DNA of 37,074 nt from Brumimicrobium sp041655765 (GTDB lineage: Bacteria; Bacteroidota; Bacteroidia; Flavobacteriales_D; Crocinitomicaceae): assembly GCA_041655765.1 (NCBI GenBank), contig JBBAEU010000023.1, positions 1 to 37,074 of the forward strand, in the 5' to 3' direction. The notes beneath the pieces are model-generated. The model was not told the origin of the DNA. It made no database searches and saw only the letters and a program-made list of their open reading frames with translations. The position numbers and the translations under genes are program-made. Within the stretch, counting starts at the first letter, position 1. Each line of letters starts with the position of its first letter. Positions 1 through 7,718 of this stretch are shown here, one piece after another.

Positions 1-58
1 ATACAAGAGAGAATATGTTGCGTTGGTTGCCCTATGTCGCCAAAAACTATGCGTAGAG
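1..58. repeat. Terminal overlap of a circular assembly (pairs with 37017-37074)
   Basis: Bases 1-58 match 37017-37074 at 57 of 58 positions; the only difference is base 16 (T against G). A near-identical overlap at both ends with an uninterrupted reading frame is what a circular contig opened at an arbitrary point looks like. The non-redundant circle would be 37,016 bp. Confidence 0.85.
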
Positions 59-246
59 ATTTTAGAAATAGGCCAAACTTTAAAAAGGCTTATATAAACA
101 CAGTTCAAAAACTAATAGATGAAAAGGGTAAGTATAGCGAGTTTCCAAGTGCGGAAGATGTTGTAAACTGGTGGGCGAGTGGAATGAGCAGAAAACAATG
201 GCTTGCTAATAAACTTCAGTACAAAATCGAATATGCAGAACAGTAA
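1..246 (+). CDS. PAPS-reductase-like PP-loop protein, C-terminal part (continues from window end)
   Basis: This is the last 81 codons plus stop of the gene that begins at 36495; the frame is continuous if the window is joined as a circle, giving about 255 residues. The part here carries the end of a Cys-rich motif (CVGCP) and a basic helical tail ending in KIEYAEQ. Base 16 is T here but G in the copy at the window end. That makes residue 180 Cys here and Gly there; Gly fits the usual GCxGCP motif, so the T is probably an assembly or read-end error. The ATG at 34 is an internal Met, not a start. See the entry at 36495 for function. Confidence 0.85.
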   Translation: MQERICCVGCPMSPKTMRRDFRNRPNFKKAYINTVQKLIDEKGKYSEFPSAEDVVNWWASGMSRKQWLANKLQYKIEYAEQ

Positions 247-303
247 AGCGAATATTAACGCTAACTAACGTATAACAATACCTTTTATTTTAAACCTAAA
301 ATT

Positions 304-540
304 ATGCCAATACCCGAAAAATTAAACATTCCAAATTATCCTCGTTTTTTGTTTGCGCCCGATAGCCAAACAATGGAACTTTACATCATCTGCACCAAAC
401 CTCTTACCCTTTTTTGGGTGCGCCAAACAATACCTGCACAAATTTACATTATCGAGGGCAAACCCAATGTACAACTGTTACGGGAGTGTGGTTTTTGGTA
501 TAGAAATAATGCTGCAAATTTGAGTACTAATGTAAATTAA
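304..540 (+). CDS. Small hypothetical protein (78 aa)
   Basis: I do not recognise this protein. It starts at an ATG preceded by AACCTAAAATT, the A-rich leader common before Bacteroidota genes, and ends 13 bases before the next start. The sequence is hydrophobic and aromatic in the middle, with Cys at two places (YIICTK and LRECGFW), but I see no convincing signal peptide or known motif. It lies directly after the PAPS-reductase-like gene in the same direction and may share its transcript. Small genes in plasmid accessory regions are often lineage-specific; the coding call rests on the leader, the intact frame and the spacing only. Confidence 0.5.
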   Translation: MPIPEKLNIPNYPRFLFAPDSQTMELYIICTKPLTLFWVRQTIPAQIYIIEGKPNVQLLRECGFWYRNNAANLSTNVN

Positions 541-553
541 TAAACTAAAAATT

Positions 554-745
554 ATGGCTTATTCAACATATTTTTTTGGCAATTCACGGGCTACCCTTGA
601 ATGCTTAAAGGAGGATGACAACGTTCATTTTAGAACCTTTGTTTTTGGCGATGAATTAAACGGTACTGATGTGTCTTTAAGTAAAACAGACATTGAAGTC
701 TTAATAAATTTATTGCAAACATTTTTAAAAGAACTTAATTCTTAA
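554..745 (+). CDS. Small hypothetical protein (63 aa)
   Basis: Unrecognised short protein with a mixed-charge, soluble composition. The N-terminal half alternates in a beta-like way (AYSTYFFGNSRATLECL) and the C-terminus is an amphipathic helix (IEVLINLLQTFLKEL). The leader CTAAAAATTATG is typical of this plasmid. It is 13 bases downstream of the 78-aa gene and codirectional, so the two probably form one small transcription unit. No family can be named from sight. Confidence 0.55.
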   Translation: MAYSTYFFGNSRATLECLKEDDNVHFRTFVFGDELNGTDVSLSKTDIEVLINLLQTFLKELNS

Positions 746-810
746 CCTTGATGCAAAAGTAACATTATTGGTTACGCCTTTTAATACTTAAAACACCAAA
801 TATTAATATT

Positions 811-1155
811 ATGTATCACAATATTATTAGTTATAACGAAGCTTACTATTCTAAAGGTTTTGATTTTTCTGGTTATACCTACGATTTTGACCTTATACCA
901 GTAGGTAATTTTAATGCTACTCTTAATCTTAAACTTTGGTCGAAAAGAACGCCTGGCATTGACTTATATTTTTCTAATAATATTCTGAAAATAATTCTTA
1001 CTGTTTACCATAATAAGTATACTGATGATTACACCATTGATACTTGTTTAACAAACTTTAAAACCTGCCCTTTAAACAAAGTTTATAATATAACAATCGG
1101 GGTTAATTCTAAAGGTAGAAAAGTAACAAGATATATTACACGTAGTCCAAATTAA
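811..1155 (+). CDS. Hypothetical protein (114 aa), Tyr/Asn-rich
   Basis: Unrecognised protein, rich in Tyr, Asn and Ile, with alternating hydrophobic residues that suggest a beta-rich fold. It has no signal peptide or membrane segment. The C-terminus is basic (NSKGRKVTRYITRSPN). The start is an ATG after a TATTAATATT leader. It ends 18 bases before the serine recombinase and could be co-transcribed with it. The composition matches the rest of the plasmid, so there is no sign of recent acquisition. Confidence 0.55.
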   Translation: MYHNIISYNEAYYSKGFDFSGYTYDFDLIPVGNFNATLNLKLWSKRTPGIDLYFSNNILKIILTVYHNKYTDDYTIDTCLTNFKTCPLNKVYNITIGVNSKGRKVTRYITRSPN

Positions 1156-1173
1156 CACTGACTAAACTAATAA

Positions 1174-1797
1174 ATGCAAATACTAGCATACATACGTATA
1201 AGCACCGACAAACAAGATTTAGATAAACAACGCCATTTGCTTTTAGAATACGCAAATGCCAACCAATTGATTATTGATGAATTTATTGAGGTGGAAATAT
1301 CAAGTCGTAAAGATGCAAGCAAACGGAAAATTAACTTGCTTACTTCAAAACTGAAAAAAGGGGATATGCTTATAGTGGCTGAATTAAGCCGTTTGGGAAG
1401 AAATATGTTTGAAACTCTTAACCTCATTAATCAATTAACCGAACAAGGGATTTCTATTCGTTTTGTTCGTCAGCCTGAACTCTCAACTGATGCTTCTCAT
1501 ACTAAATTACTTCTCGCTATATACGGTTATTTTGCCGAAAGTGAAAGAGATTTTATTTCGCTGCGGACAAAACAAGGTTTAGCCGCTGCTAAAGCTAGTG
1601 GTAAAATATTAGGCAGACCAAAAGGAAGCAAAAACAAAAAGGGAAAAGTCTTAGAACCGTATAAATCTGAAATACTTAAACTTTATAAGTTAAATATTTC
1701 GGTCGCATCAATTACCAAAATAATTAACAATACGGCTAAAACAAACTATTCATATAATACCTATCTTAATTTTATTAATAAACTTAAATCAACCTAA
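1174..1797 (+). CDS. Serine recombinase (resolvase/invertase family)
   Basis: Small serine site-specific recombinase of 207 aa, the usual size for resolvases and invertases. The N-terminal catalytic domain opens with AYIRISTDKQD, placing the nucleophile at Ser10 with Arg8. The active-site segment AELSRLGRN is at residues 69-77, and the long E-helix (about 100-135) leads through GRPKGSKNKKGK to a C-terminal helix-turn-helix (about 155-205) for DNA binding. Such enzymes cut and rejoin DNA through a phosphoserine intermediate, either resolving multimers and cointegrates or inverting segments. On a plasmid carrying several direct repeats and two replicons, multimer or cointegrate resolution is the likely role, but no res site could be assigned with confidence. 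It sits 3 bases ahead of a small membrane-protein gene. Confidence 0.9.
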   Translation: MQILAYIRISTDKQDLDKQRHLLLEYANANQLIIDEFIEVEISSRKDASKRKINLLTSKLKKGDMLIVAELSRLGRNMFETLNLINQLTEQGISIRFVRQPELSTDASHTKLLLAIYGYFAESERDFISLRTKQGLAAAKASGKILGRPKGSKNKKGKVLEPYKSEILKLYKLNISVASITKIINNTAKTNYSYNTYLNFINKLKST

Positions 1798-1800
1798 ATT

Positions 1801-2166
1801 ATGGACACAGAAAAAATTAATTCCTTTTTGTCAAAACTATTCGACAAAAAAAATCCATTTGCAACGATGTTGAAATATATTTTTTCAACTATTATAATCG
1901 TTTTTTTGCTAAAGTTGGTACTCGGTCTAGTCGTAGATAAAGGCGGTTTTAAACAAAACAATCAATTAGACGAAAAATACAATGCAATGGCTTTAGATTC
2001 TTTTCAATTTAAAAGATATTCTAAAATAGGCGAAGAAGCTATTGTTTTTCACCTTGTAGAAACTAAACAAGTTGACACATTATATGTGAATAGGGCAAGG
2101 ATTATGCATATTCGAGATAGCCTAAAAAATGAAATATCTTTTTCAATAAAAGATACTTGTAATTAA
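1801..2166 (+). CDS. Small single-pass membrane protein (121 aa), unknown
   Basis: Unrecognised protein with one clear transmembrane segment at about residues 24-44 (LKYIFSTIIIVFLLKLVLGL), preceded by a Lys-rich stretch and followed by a polar C-terminal domain. By the positive-inside rule the C-terminal domain would lie in the periplasm. It contains one Cys near its end. The ATG follows the recombinase stop by 3 bases, so the genes are probably co-transcribed. No family known to me matches; anchoring or surface-exclusion roles would be guesses. Confidence 0.6.
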   Translation: MDTEKINSFLSKLFDKKNPFATMLKYIFSTIIIVFLLKLVLGLVVDKGGFKQNNQLDEKYNAMALDSFQFKRYSKIGEEAIVFHLVETKQVDTLYVNRARIMHIRDSLKNEISFSIKDTCN

Positions 2167-2172
2167 TTCAGT

Positions 2173-2391
2173 GTGAAAACTACCCACGTTGCTATTTTAT
2201 ACCCAAAAGACCCAAACGCTAAACCAATTATAATAAATTGGAACGGTATAGATATTCTTAAACCTACCCGATTTTTTATTAAGGTATGCAAAAATGGGTT
2301 ACTAGAAACTCCGAGCATAAAGTATAAACAAATAATATATTTATACATAAACAGTAAACTAAAATATTTAAAACCTTTCGAATTAATATAG
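2173..2391 (+). CDS. Small hypothetical protein (72 aa), GTG start
   Basis: An open frame starting at GTG 6 bases after the previous stop. The product is basic and hydrophobic (residues 4-30 VAILYPKDPNAKPIIINWNG, then FIKVCKNGLLETP) and looks protein-like rather than random, but GTG starts are uncommon on this plasmid. It is followed at once by the large palindrome at 2399-2435. Function unknown; it might also be a degenerate remnant. Confidence 0.4.
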   Translation: MKTTHVAILYPKDPNAKPIIINWNGIDILKPTRFFIKVCKNGLLETPSIKYKQIIYLYINSKLKYLKPFELI

Positions 2392-2398
2392 TATTTAT

Positions 2399-2435
2399 CA
2401 ACAATATAATATTTTTATAAAATATTATATTGTTG
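2399..2435. promoter_or_regulatory. Perfect 17-bp inverted repeat upstream of topoisomerase III gene
   Basis: Arms CAACAATATAATATTTT (2399-2415) and AAAATATTATATTGTTG (2419-2435) are exact reverse complements with a 3-base spacer TAT. It ends 27 bases before the topB ATG. A perfect, very AT-rich palindrome here suits a dimeric repressor's operator. A terminator hairpin for the upstream genes is less likely because there is no GC core. Confidence 0.7.
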
Positions 2436-2462
2436 GTATTTATAAACCCTAAACTATTTGCA

Positions 2463-4568
2463 ATGATTTTAGTAATAACAGAAAAACCCAGCCAAGCCTT
2501 AGACATAGCCAACGGCATAGGCAACAATCAGAAAAAAACAGGATATTTTGAAGTCAACGACTATTTTATAACGTGGGCTTTTGGCCATCTTTTTACAATA
2601 GATGATACCGAGTTCAGAGATAAAAAATGGAACTTAGATGAACTTCCATTGCTACCTAACGATTTTGAATATATCCCTGCTGAAAATAAAGAGAACCAAA
2701 TAAATATAATTCATAATCTTATTGGGAAAGCCTCAAAAATTATTGTTGCCACCGATGCAGGGCGTGAGGGCGAACTAATTGCTAGGGAAATTCTAGTAAC
2801 ATATAAAGGGAAATTACCCTCTTTATATAGATTTTGGACTAGTGAAGCTTTAACTCCAGAGGTTGTTAAAAAATGTATCGCTGATGTTAAACCCCTTGAA
2901 AATTACGATAGCCTTTTTTATTCTGCAAAAGCAAGGCAAATAAGCGATTGGGTTGTTGGTATAAATTTAACTAGGCTATTTAGCATTAAAGGTAATTCTC
3001 TTTGGTCCGTTGGTCGAGTTCAAACCCCTTCTCTTTCAATTATTGTAAATCGAGATAACGAGGTAAGCAAATTTACACCAACCCCATTTTCAAATATAAT
3101 TGTTACGCTCGATAAGGACAGCGTACAATTTAATGGCAAAGTTAACGACACCGAAAAAGAAACGCAACAAGATAGATTTTCTGCTGAGGAAGCAGCTAAA
3201 CATTTTGCAATACTAAAACCTATTACAACCGCAGTCGTTAAATCGGTAACAAAAGAAGAAAAAAGTAAAACTCCCCCACCTCTTTACTCTTTGACTCTTT
3301 TACAAAGGGCAGGTAATCGGAAATACGGTTATACAGCCAAAGAAACGCTTGAAATAACACAAGCGTTATACGAAACTCACAAATGTACTTCGTACCCAAG
3401 AACCGAAAGTAGACATTTGGCTGAATCGTCAAGAGATATGGTGCAAGGATTACTTGAAAAATTTAACCCCGAACTTGCAAACAAAGCTCAAACCGTTGGT
3501 AAACGTGTTTTTGATGATACAAAACTTTCTGACCACCACGCCATAATACCATTAGCCGAATATAAAGGGCATAACGAAAGGGAGCAAAAAATTTATGACC
3601 TCATAAAAAACGCATTTATAGCCGCTTTTATGGACGATTTTATTTTCGAGAGTACAAAGGTAGTTTTAGAAGCAGAACCCTTTCATTTGCCAATTTTTGC
3701 CAATGGAAACAGGGTTATATCATTAGGTTGGAAATCTATTTATACAAACGATGAAAAAGAGGAAGAAAACGAAAACGAATTACCTGAACTAAATGAAAAC
3801 AATCGTTTGAATATAATTGATATTCAAACGCCTAAATCAATGACTAAACCACCTGCATTTATTACGGAAGATAGCCTTTTAGGTGCAATGGAGAAATTAA
3901 ATTTAGGCACTCCAGCAACAAGGGATAGCATTATTGAAAAACTAATTAGCACCAATTACATTGGTAGAGAAAAGAAAAATTTACTTTCAACATCTAAAGG
4001 GAAAGAACTAATTGAAAAACTTAACGGTTCTGATGTAGCGAATGCCGAACTTACTAGTAATTGGGAAAACCAACTGGATGAAATCTACAAAAAAAACAAA
4101 GGTACGAAAGGGTTAAATGAGTTTATAGACGAAATCCACAACTTTACTCGTAGCGAAATAGATAAATTTAAAAATATTGAAGTATCAAATCAAAACCTTG
4201 CCTCTCCCAAAATGCTTGCTCTTGCTAAGAAATTGGCTAAAGAGAATAATACAAAAGATTTTGATAAAAACGATACTTCATTTGAAGCCATTAAATTATT
4301 TATACAAACGGAACTTGAAAAAACAAAAGAAACAACTCCCTGCCCTTGTGGCACAGGAAAAATAAGTAGCAGTCCTAAAGCGTGGAATTGTGACGGCTGC
4401 AAAATAACCATATGGAAAGAAATTGCAGGGAAGAAATTAACGCTTGAACAAGCAATAAAACTTTATAAAGGCGAAAGCGTAAAAATAAAAGGTTTAAAAT
4501 CTAAAGCGGGTAAACGTTTTGACGCTTCACTAAAACTTGTAAATGGTAAGGTTGTTTTTGAATTTTAA
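2463..4568 (+). CDS. topB: DNA topoisomerase III (type IA), TopB
   Basis: Type IA topoisomerase that passes single strands and can decatenate replicating or transferring plasmid DNA. Using the ATG at 2463 (product MILVITEKPSQAL) gives 701 aa, normal for plasmid TopB; the frame is open upstream from a TTG at 2430, but that start would overlap the palindrome. Visible parts: TOPRIM domain with ITEKPS at 5-10 and ATDAGREGE at 96-104; AKARQISDW and VGRVQTPS in the gate domains; the catalytic Tyr in TSYPRTES at about residue 311; DHHAIIPL further on; and a C-terminal four-cysteine zinc-type site (Cys627, 629, 643, 646) followed by a TopoIII-like tail. Plasmid- and ICE-borne topB genes are common beside Bacteroidota transfer regions. 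A palindrome just upstream suggests dedicated regulation. Confidence 0.95.
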   Translation: MILVITEKPSQALDIANGIGNNQKKTGYFEVNDYFITWAFGHLFTIDDTEFRDKKWNLDELPLLPNDFEYIPAENKENQINIIHNLIGKASKIIVATDAGREGELIAREILVTYKGKLPSLYRFWTSEALTPEVVKKCIADVKPLENYDSLFYSAKARQISDWVVGINLTRLFSIKGNSLWSVGRVQTPSLSIIVNRDNEVSKFTPTPFSNIIVTLDKDSVQFNGKVNDTEKETQQDRFSAEEAAKHFAILKPITTAVVKSVTKEEKSKTPPPLYSLTLLQRAGNRKYGYTAKETLEITQALYETHKCTSYPRTESRHLAESSRDMVQGLLEKFNPELANKAQTVGKRVFDDTKLSDHHAIIPLAEYKGHNEREQKIYDLIKNAFIAAFMDDFIFESTKVVLEAEPFHLPIFANGNRVISLGWKSIYTNDEKEEENENELPELNENNRLNIIDIQTPKSMTKPPAFITEDSLLGAMEKLNLGTPATRDSIIEKLISTNYIGREKKNLLSTSKGKELIEKLNGSDVANAELTSNWENQLDEIYKKNKGTKGLNEFIDEIHNFTRSEIDKFKNIEVSNQNLASPKMLALAKKLAKENNTKDFDKNDTSFEAIKLFIQTELEKTKETTPCPCGTGKISSSPKAWNCDGCKITIWKEIAGKKLTLEQAIKLYKGESVKIKGLKSKAGKRFDASLKLVNGKVVFEF

Positions 4569-4585
4569 CGTACAATTATATAGTA

Positions 4586-4593
4586 TATATTTG
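4586..4593 (+). promoter_or_regulatory. Bacteroidota -7 promoter element TATATTTG
   Basis: TATATTTG matches the TAnnTTTG element used by the Bacteroidota primary sigma factor. It is 22 bases before the ATG at 4616, so the 172-aa gene probably has its own promoter. Confidence 0.5.
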
Positions 4594-4615
4594 TATTTTT
4601 TATAACACTAAAATT

Positions 4616-5134
4616 ATGATAAAACTAATATTTAAAAAAGATTGGCATTTGATAAATTTCGAAACATTTATAAATGAAGTAAAACAAAATTTTATAAACG
4701 TTTCAGCATTGCCCGATAAATACATATATATGGCATTGCAAAAACAGGGCATTGCAACCTTACAAATTTTAGAAAATAGAACCAATTCAACTGCTTACAG
4801 AATTTGGCAGACTGATGAAGTTTTTTTATATTCTACAAACCTACCTCATTTTCAAATATTTTCTAATTCACTAGCTTACTTTGATGCCGAGAAAAATGAT
4901 ACTCTTATAAAAAAATACTTCAAAAAGTTACCTGTTTTTGTTGGTCAAAGACTTACAAAAACAACCGCTCTTATTAAACATTGCCACATTCCTAAATTTA
5001 ACTGTATTTATAAAAAAGGTCTAATAATAGAAACTTCATTTAATAGTGAAGGAAAGTATAATATCATCTATCCAAATAGTAGCCTTATTATAAAAGCCGA
5101 TGCTTTTTATAGGTCCTATTTTAAACCTTTATAA
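4616..5134 (+). CDS. Hypothetical protein (172 aa)
   Basis: Unrecognised, mainly soluble protein with many aromatic and Lys residues. It has no signal peptide or transmembrane helix. The C-terminal third alternates hydrophobic residues (CIYKKGLIIETSFNSEGKY, IIYPNSSLIIKADAFY), suggesting beta-strands, and a small Cys/His patch (KHCHIPKFNC, about residues 122-131) could bind metal, which is inference only. The start is the ATG after ACACTAAAATT, behind its own TATATTTG element. It is the last plus-strand gene before the replication module and converges with rep across a dispersed repeat. Confidence 0.65.
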   Translation: MIKLIFKKDWHLINFETFINEVKQNFINVSALPDKYIYMALQKQGIATLQILENRTNSTAYRIWQTDEVFLYSTNLPHFQIFSNSLAYFDAEKNDTLIKKYFKKLPVFVGQRLTKTTALIKHCHIPKFNCIYKKGLIIETSFNSEGKYNIIYPNSSLIIKADAFYRSYFKPL

Positions 5135-5140
5135 TAAAAA

Positions 5141-5306
5141 CACGCCACCGCTCACGTAAGGCACTTTTGCACAGTACGCAAAAAAACCTTACTGCTATTT
5201 TAACACGTAGCAATATTTGGCCAAGAAAGTACACTTAGCCAAAAAATGCTACCCCCACCACTAAAAATGTGTACTAGGCAATTATAGTACAAATTGCCTG
5301 GCACAC
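5141..5306 (+). repeat. Dispersed three-hairpin repeat R1, copy 1
   Basis: This 166-base noncoding element lies between convergent genes and recurs at 6859-7025 and, altered in the middle, at 27712-27994. It holds three successive inverted repeats: hairpin A (GTAAGG...CCTTAC around TTTTGC/GCAAAA), a middle hairpin (GTAGCA...TGCTAC enclosing TTTGGC/GCCAAA and AAGT/ACTT), and hairpin B at 5269-5306. Hairpin B has the arms GTGTACTAGGCAATT and AATTGCCTGGCACAC. All copies point the same way. Possible roles are a recombination site, a REP-like element or a structured 3' end. Confidence 0.85.
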
Positions 5307-5309
5307 ACT

Positions 5310-6245
5310 CTATTTAATGCCGAAATCCTCTCGAAGTATCTTTTTTGTTGTGTTCATTAGGTGTTTAGCGTCCATTGTACCCGAAGCATACTTTTCGTAA
5401 AGTGGTCTAAACTTCGCCCAAGCAGCAGCCAGTTGCTGTAAATCAGCTAGCCTATCAGAAACCTTTACCGCTTTATCGTTAATTATTGGCGGAAACGTCA
5501 GTAGCAAATAGTTATAAATGCTAGGGTAAACGCCTTTTTCAGCGTTTTTTATCTTTAAATTATTGCAGTAAATAGTAAAGTTTACCCAGTTAAATGAGCG
5601 ACTTTTAATCTTTTCCATTTTGTAGTCGAACCACACATCTGCCGAGTGCTTTAACTCTTTTTGAGCAATATCAAGAACATATTTTCTAAACGAATTTACA
5701 TCTTTATATTTTTTTTCGAGCGAAAGCATTAAACGCAATTCCTGTAAATCCATACGAAAGCCACCCATATTTCGCCATCGACAACAAAGTTCATACATTC
5801 TTTTAGAATGTTTAGATTTCAGGGTAAGGGCAATAGGCAGTTGATACAGCGTAAACCCCTCGCCCATATACAACAGCAAAGCAAGAGCCTCAAAAGGCAC
5901 AGATAACTCAACCGTTTCAGAGCCATGTTCATGCTTAGCCGTATGGACAAGCACAGTAGCGACCGTGTATTTTTTATTATCTCGCTCATAATTGTATTGA
6001 AGCGGGCGCACCATCAAACCCTTAGCTGCTTCAATCACCTTGGAGTGGTTCTTTTCGCCAGCTAGCGCAGCCACAGGAACAGAAACAACGTAATTTTCTA
6101 ATAGTTCCGGATTTAAGGATGGGTCTTTACTCATATGCTTCTGCAAATCTTTGAGTATCATGTAAATAACATTTTTCTGCAAAGCAGAAAAACCATATCG
6201 GGCATTGGTAATTTTGTTAGGTTGAATAATAGATAGTGTTTTCAT
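5310..6245 (-). CDS. Replication initiator protein, Rep_3 family
   Basis: Plasmid replication initiator of 311 aa, the usual length for Rep_3 (RepB-like) proteins, which bind iterons through two winged-helix domains and open the origin. Support: an N-terminal stretch KITNARYGFSALQKNVIYMIL typical of the first domain; LTLKSKHSKRMYELCCRW at about 140-157, the central Rep_3 signature; MDLQELRLMLSLEKKYKDV-type second winged helix at about 164-182; and SRSFNWVNFTIY closing the second domain. It reads leftward from the iteron block at 6342-6437, with a promoter (6277-6284) overlapping an inverted repeat, the normal set-up for autorepression by Rep dimers. The gene is flanked by direct copies of repeat R1, so the replicon looks like a movable module. 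Confidence 0.9.
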   Translation of the reverse strand: MKTLSIIQPNKITNARYGFSALQKNVIYMILKDLQKHMSKDPSLNPELLENYVVSVPVAALAGEKNHSKVIEAAKGLMVRPLQYNYERDNKKYTVATVLVHTAKHEHGSETVELSVPFEALALLLYMGEGFTLYQLPIALTLKSKHSKRMYELCCRWRNMGGFRMDLQELRLMLSLEKKYKDVNSFRKYVLDIAQKELKHSADVWFDYKMEKIKSRSFNWVNFTIYCNNLKIKNAEKGVYPSIYNYLLLTFPPIINDKAVKVSDRLADLQQLAAAWAKFRPLYEKYASGTMDAKHLMNTTKKILREDFGIK

Positions 6246-6276
6246 GATTAATAGGTTTTAGAGTGTTTTAATGTTA

Positions 6277-6284
6277 CAAATGTA
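6277..6284 (-). promoter_or_regulatory. rep promoter -7 element (TACATTTG on the minus strand)
   Basis: On the minus strand TACATTTG lies 31 bases ahead of the rep ATG. A TTTG at 6303-6306 lies 18 bases further upstream and could be the -33 element. The -33 part lies in one arm of the inverted repeat at 6302-6340. Confidence 0.55.
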
Positions 6285-6301
6285 TAAATTTATTCACAAA
6301 A

Positions 6302-6340
6302 ACAAAGTATTTAAACAAAGTTTTGTAAATAATACTTTGT
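6302..6340. promoter_or_regulatory. Inverted repeat at the rep promoter (probable Rep operator)
   Basis: Arms ACAAAGTATT (6302-6311) and AATACTTTGT (6331-6340) are exact reverse complements. The motif ACTTTG also occurs in each adjacent iteron, so a Rep dimer could bind here to repress its own gene while monomers bind the iterons. This role is inferred from other Rep_3 plasmids. Confidence 0.6.
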
Positions 6341-6341
6341 T

Positions 6342-6437
6342 GGTAGTAAAAAACTTTGGTTTCAGTTTTTTTTGGTAGTAAAAAACTTTGGTTTCGGCTT
6401 TTTTTGGTAGTAAAAAACTTTGTTTTCGGTTCAGCCA
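6342..6437. repeat. Iteron array 1: three direct repeats at 32-bp period (origin of the Rep_3 replicon)
   Basis: GGTAGTAAAAAACTTTG begins at 6342, 6374 and 6406, exactly 32 bp apart, about three helical turns, and is followed by a T-rich tail. Position upstream of the Rep_3 gene and next to its operator identifies it as an origin iteron block. The bases beyond it to about 6650 contain a GC-rich patch (GCGCGCGG at 6619) and GTTTAAAC, but no clear DnaA box was found. Confidence 0.8.
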
Positions 6438-6690
6438 GCCCAATAGTGGCGTGGGTTACAGAGGGGCTACAATAGAGTAATTCTACAAGAAAGAGTTTCT
6501 TCAATGAAAAAAAAGTGTTTAAGGGGAAAAGATTTATTTTTTTGTCAGTCAAGAAGTTGGAAGGAAAACCGAACGAAGCAAAGAGAGAAAAAAAGGAATT
6601 TCCACAATAAAATCAAGTTGCGCGCGGTTTAAACGACTGTTTAAATACACTCTAATTACTTGCTATTCAATACAATAACATCAATATAAT
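6438..6690. other. Noncoding origin-flanking region
   Basis: No credible gene here. An open frame on the minus strand (6274-6552) merely reads through the iterons as a repeated TKVFYYQ-like peptide. The stretch is purine-rich around 6480-6600 and contains GTTTAAACGACTGTTTAAAT near 6626. It may hold the unwinding element or leading-strand start of the replicon. Confidence 0.5.
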
Positions 6691-6843
6691 GGATAAGAAG
6701 CGTTTTTAAAAGGCATTAAAGTTTTAAATGGGTTTACTTTGGTTGTATTCCTGCCTGTTTTGGGCTTGTTTTAAACGTTTTTTTGCCTTTGTTGGTATAT
6801 ATTTATGTAAAAGAGTTTAATACGCTTAAAAGTGCTTTAAAAA
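6691..6843 (+). repeat. Dispersed repeat R2, copy 1
   Basis: About 150 bases recurring at 30986-31139 with long identical runs such as GGCATTAAAGTTTTAAATGG and TGCCTGTTTTGGGCTTGTTT. Its first 35 bases also occur inverted at about 7043-7077 and 28010-28048. Noncoding in all copies; it marks the outer edge of both replication modules. Confidence 0.8.
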
Positions 6844-6858
6844 ACAAAATAGGCGCAT

Positions 6859-7025
6859 CACGCCACAACTCACGTAAAACACTTTTGCACAGTACGCAAA
6901 AAAGCCTTACTGCCATTTTCACACGTAGCAATATTTGGCCAAGTAAGTACACTTAGCCGAAAAATGCTACCCCCCACCACTAAAAACGTGTACTAGGCAA
7001 TTATAGAACAAATTGCCTGGCACAC
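6859..7025 (+). repeat. Dispersed three-hairpin repeat R1, copy 2
   Basis: Second copy of R1, about 90% identical by eye to copy 1, with hairpin B at 6988-7025. Hairpin A has decayed on one arm (GTAAAAC against GCCTTAC). With copy 1 it brackets the Rep_3 gene and its iterons in direct orientation. After it, CCACCGCATCTAAAAAA and an inverted R2 fragment follow, as they also do at 27995-28048. Confidence 0.85.
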
Positions 7026-7040
7026 GCCCACCGCATCTAA

Positions 7041-7101
7041 AAAAAACTTTAATGCCTTTGGAAATGCTTTTTTATCCTCTTTTAGCTTCAGCTAAAAGAA
7101 G
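7041..7101 (-). repeat. Inverted R2 fragment with terminal hairpin
   Basis: The reverse complement of this stretch matches 30961-31018 closely: AGCATTTCCAAAGGCATTAA is shared, followed on this side by the hairpin CTTTTAGCT / AGCTAAAAG. With 6691-6843 it forms a large inverted pair around R1 copy 2. Confidence 0.7.
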
Positions 7102-7106
7102 ACAAA

Positions 7107-7262
7107 TAAAAATGAACGCCATTTTTTCCATTTTTGTTAAAAATGAACGCCATTTATTTCAAAATAAGCATTTGTATATTACACTCCTAACCAATAGGTT
7201 AAACCATTATCGCTTCATATACTTTTCATTTTTTTCATTTTTGATAAAAATGAACGCCATTT
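7107..7262. repeat. Three copies of AAAAATGAACGCCATTT
   Basis: The 17-mer, or a one-base variant, occurs with AATGAACGCC at 7111, 7142 and 7249. The first two are 31 bases apart, close to the 32-bp iteron spacing found elsewhere on the plasmid. They may be additional protein-binding sites (initiator or partition). Confidence 0.65.
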
Positions 7263-7718
7263 ATTTTCTTTTACTTTTGTTTTACAGTTCTGCTAGATTA
7301 TTTCAGAACCACTTTTTTAATAAATGGTATGCGGTAAACGTCTGCTGATTTTCTCACTTCAAATATCCTAAGTTATTTACCTTTAAATTCAAAATACCTT
7401 ATTGCACATCGAAACAAATACTAGCACTTTCAAAAAAATTTCAAATTCTACCATTTTAGCATTACCAAGTTTTTTCAAATCTTGTTTCCTTAAATAATGT
7501 TTCTATTTAAAGTCAAAAAGAAATACAAATTTAAAACTGAATACTAAGACGTTTATATTTTTGTTTTTTTTTTTGTATAAACGCCCTATCGGGAAAAAAA
7601 ATACATTTGAAATAAAAAACTCAATCCTTCATTTTTTTTTTAAAATCTATTTTTTGTTTCTTCATCTTAAGTTTTTTCTTATTCGTATTCTTTTTTACTA
7701 ACTTAAATAATCAACATT
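7263..7718. other. AT-rich noncoding stretch
   Basis: About 450 bases of very AT-rich DNA with long T-runs (near 7561-7572 and 7632-7642). TATTTTTG at 7556-7563 fits a -7 promoter element but lies about 155 bases from the next gene. No credible coding region is seen; the frame running through 7013-7348 overlaps repeat R1 and is not accepted. Confidence 0.5.

Noticed and set aside
1167..1427. Minus-strand frame opposite the serine recombinase
   Set aside because: It is the antisense of a clear recombinase gene with intact motifs.
6274..6552. Minus-strand frame of 92 codons upstream of rep
   Set aside because: It reads through the iterons and the rep promoter, so its repeated peptide reflects the iterons.
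7013..7348. Open frame of 111 codons on the plus strand
   Set aside because: It begins inside repeat R1 hairpin B and runs through the R2 fragment and the AATGAACGCC repeats; its composition follows the repeats and it has no leader.
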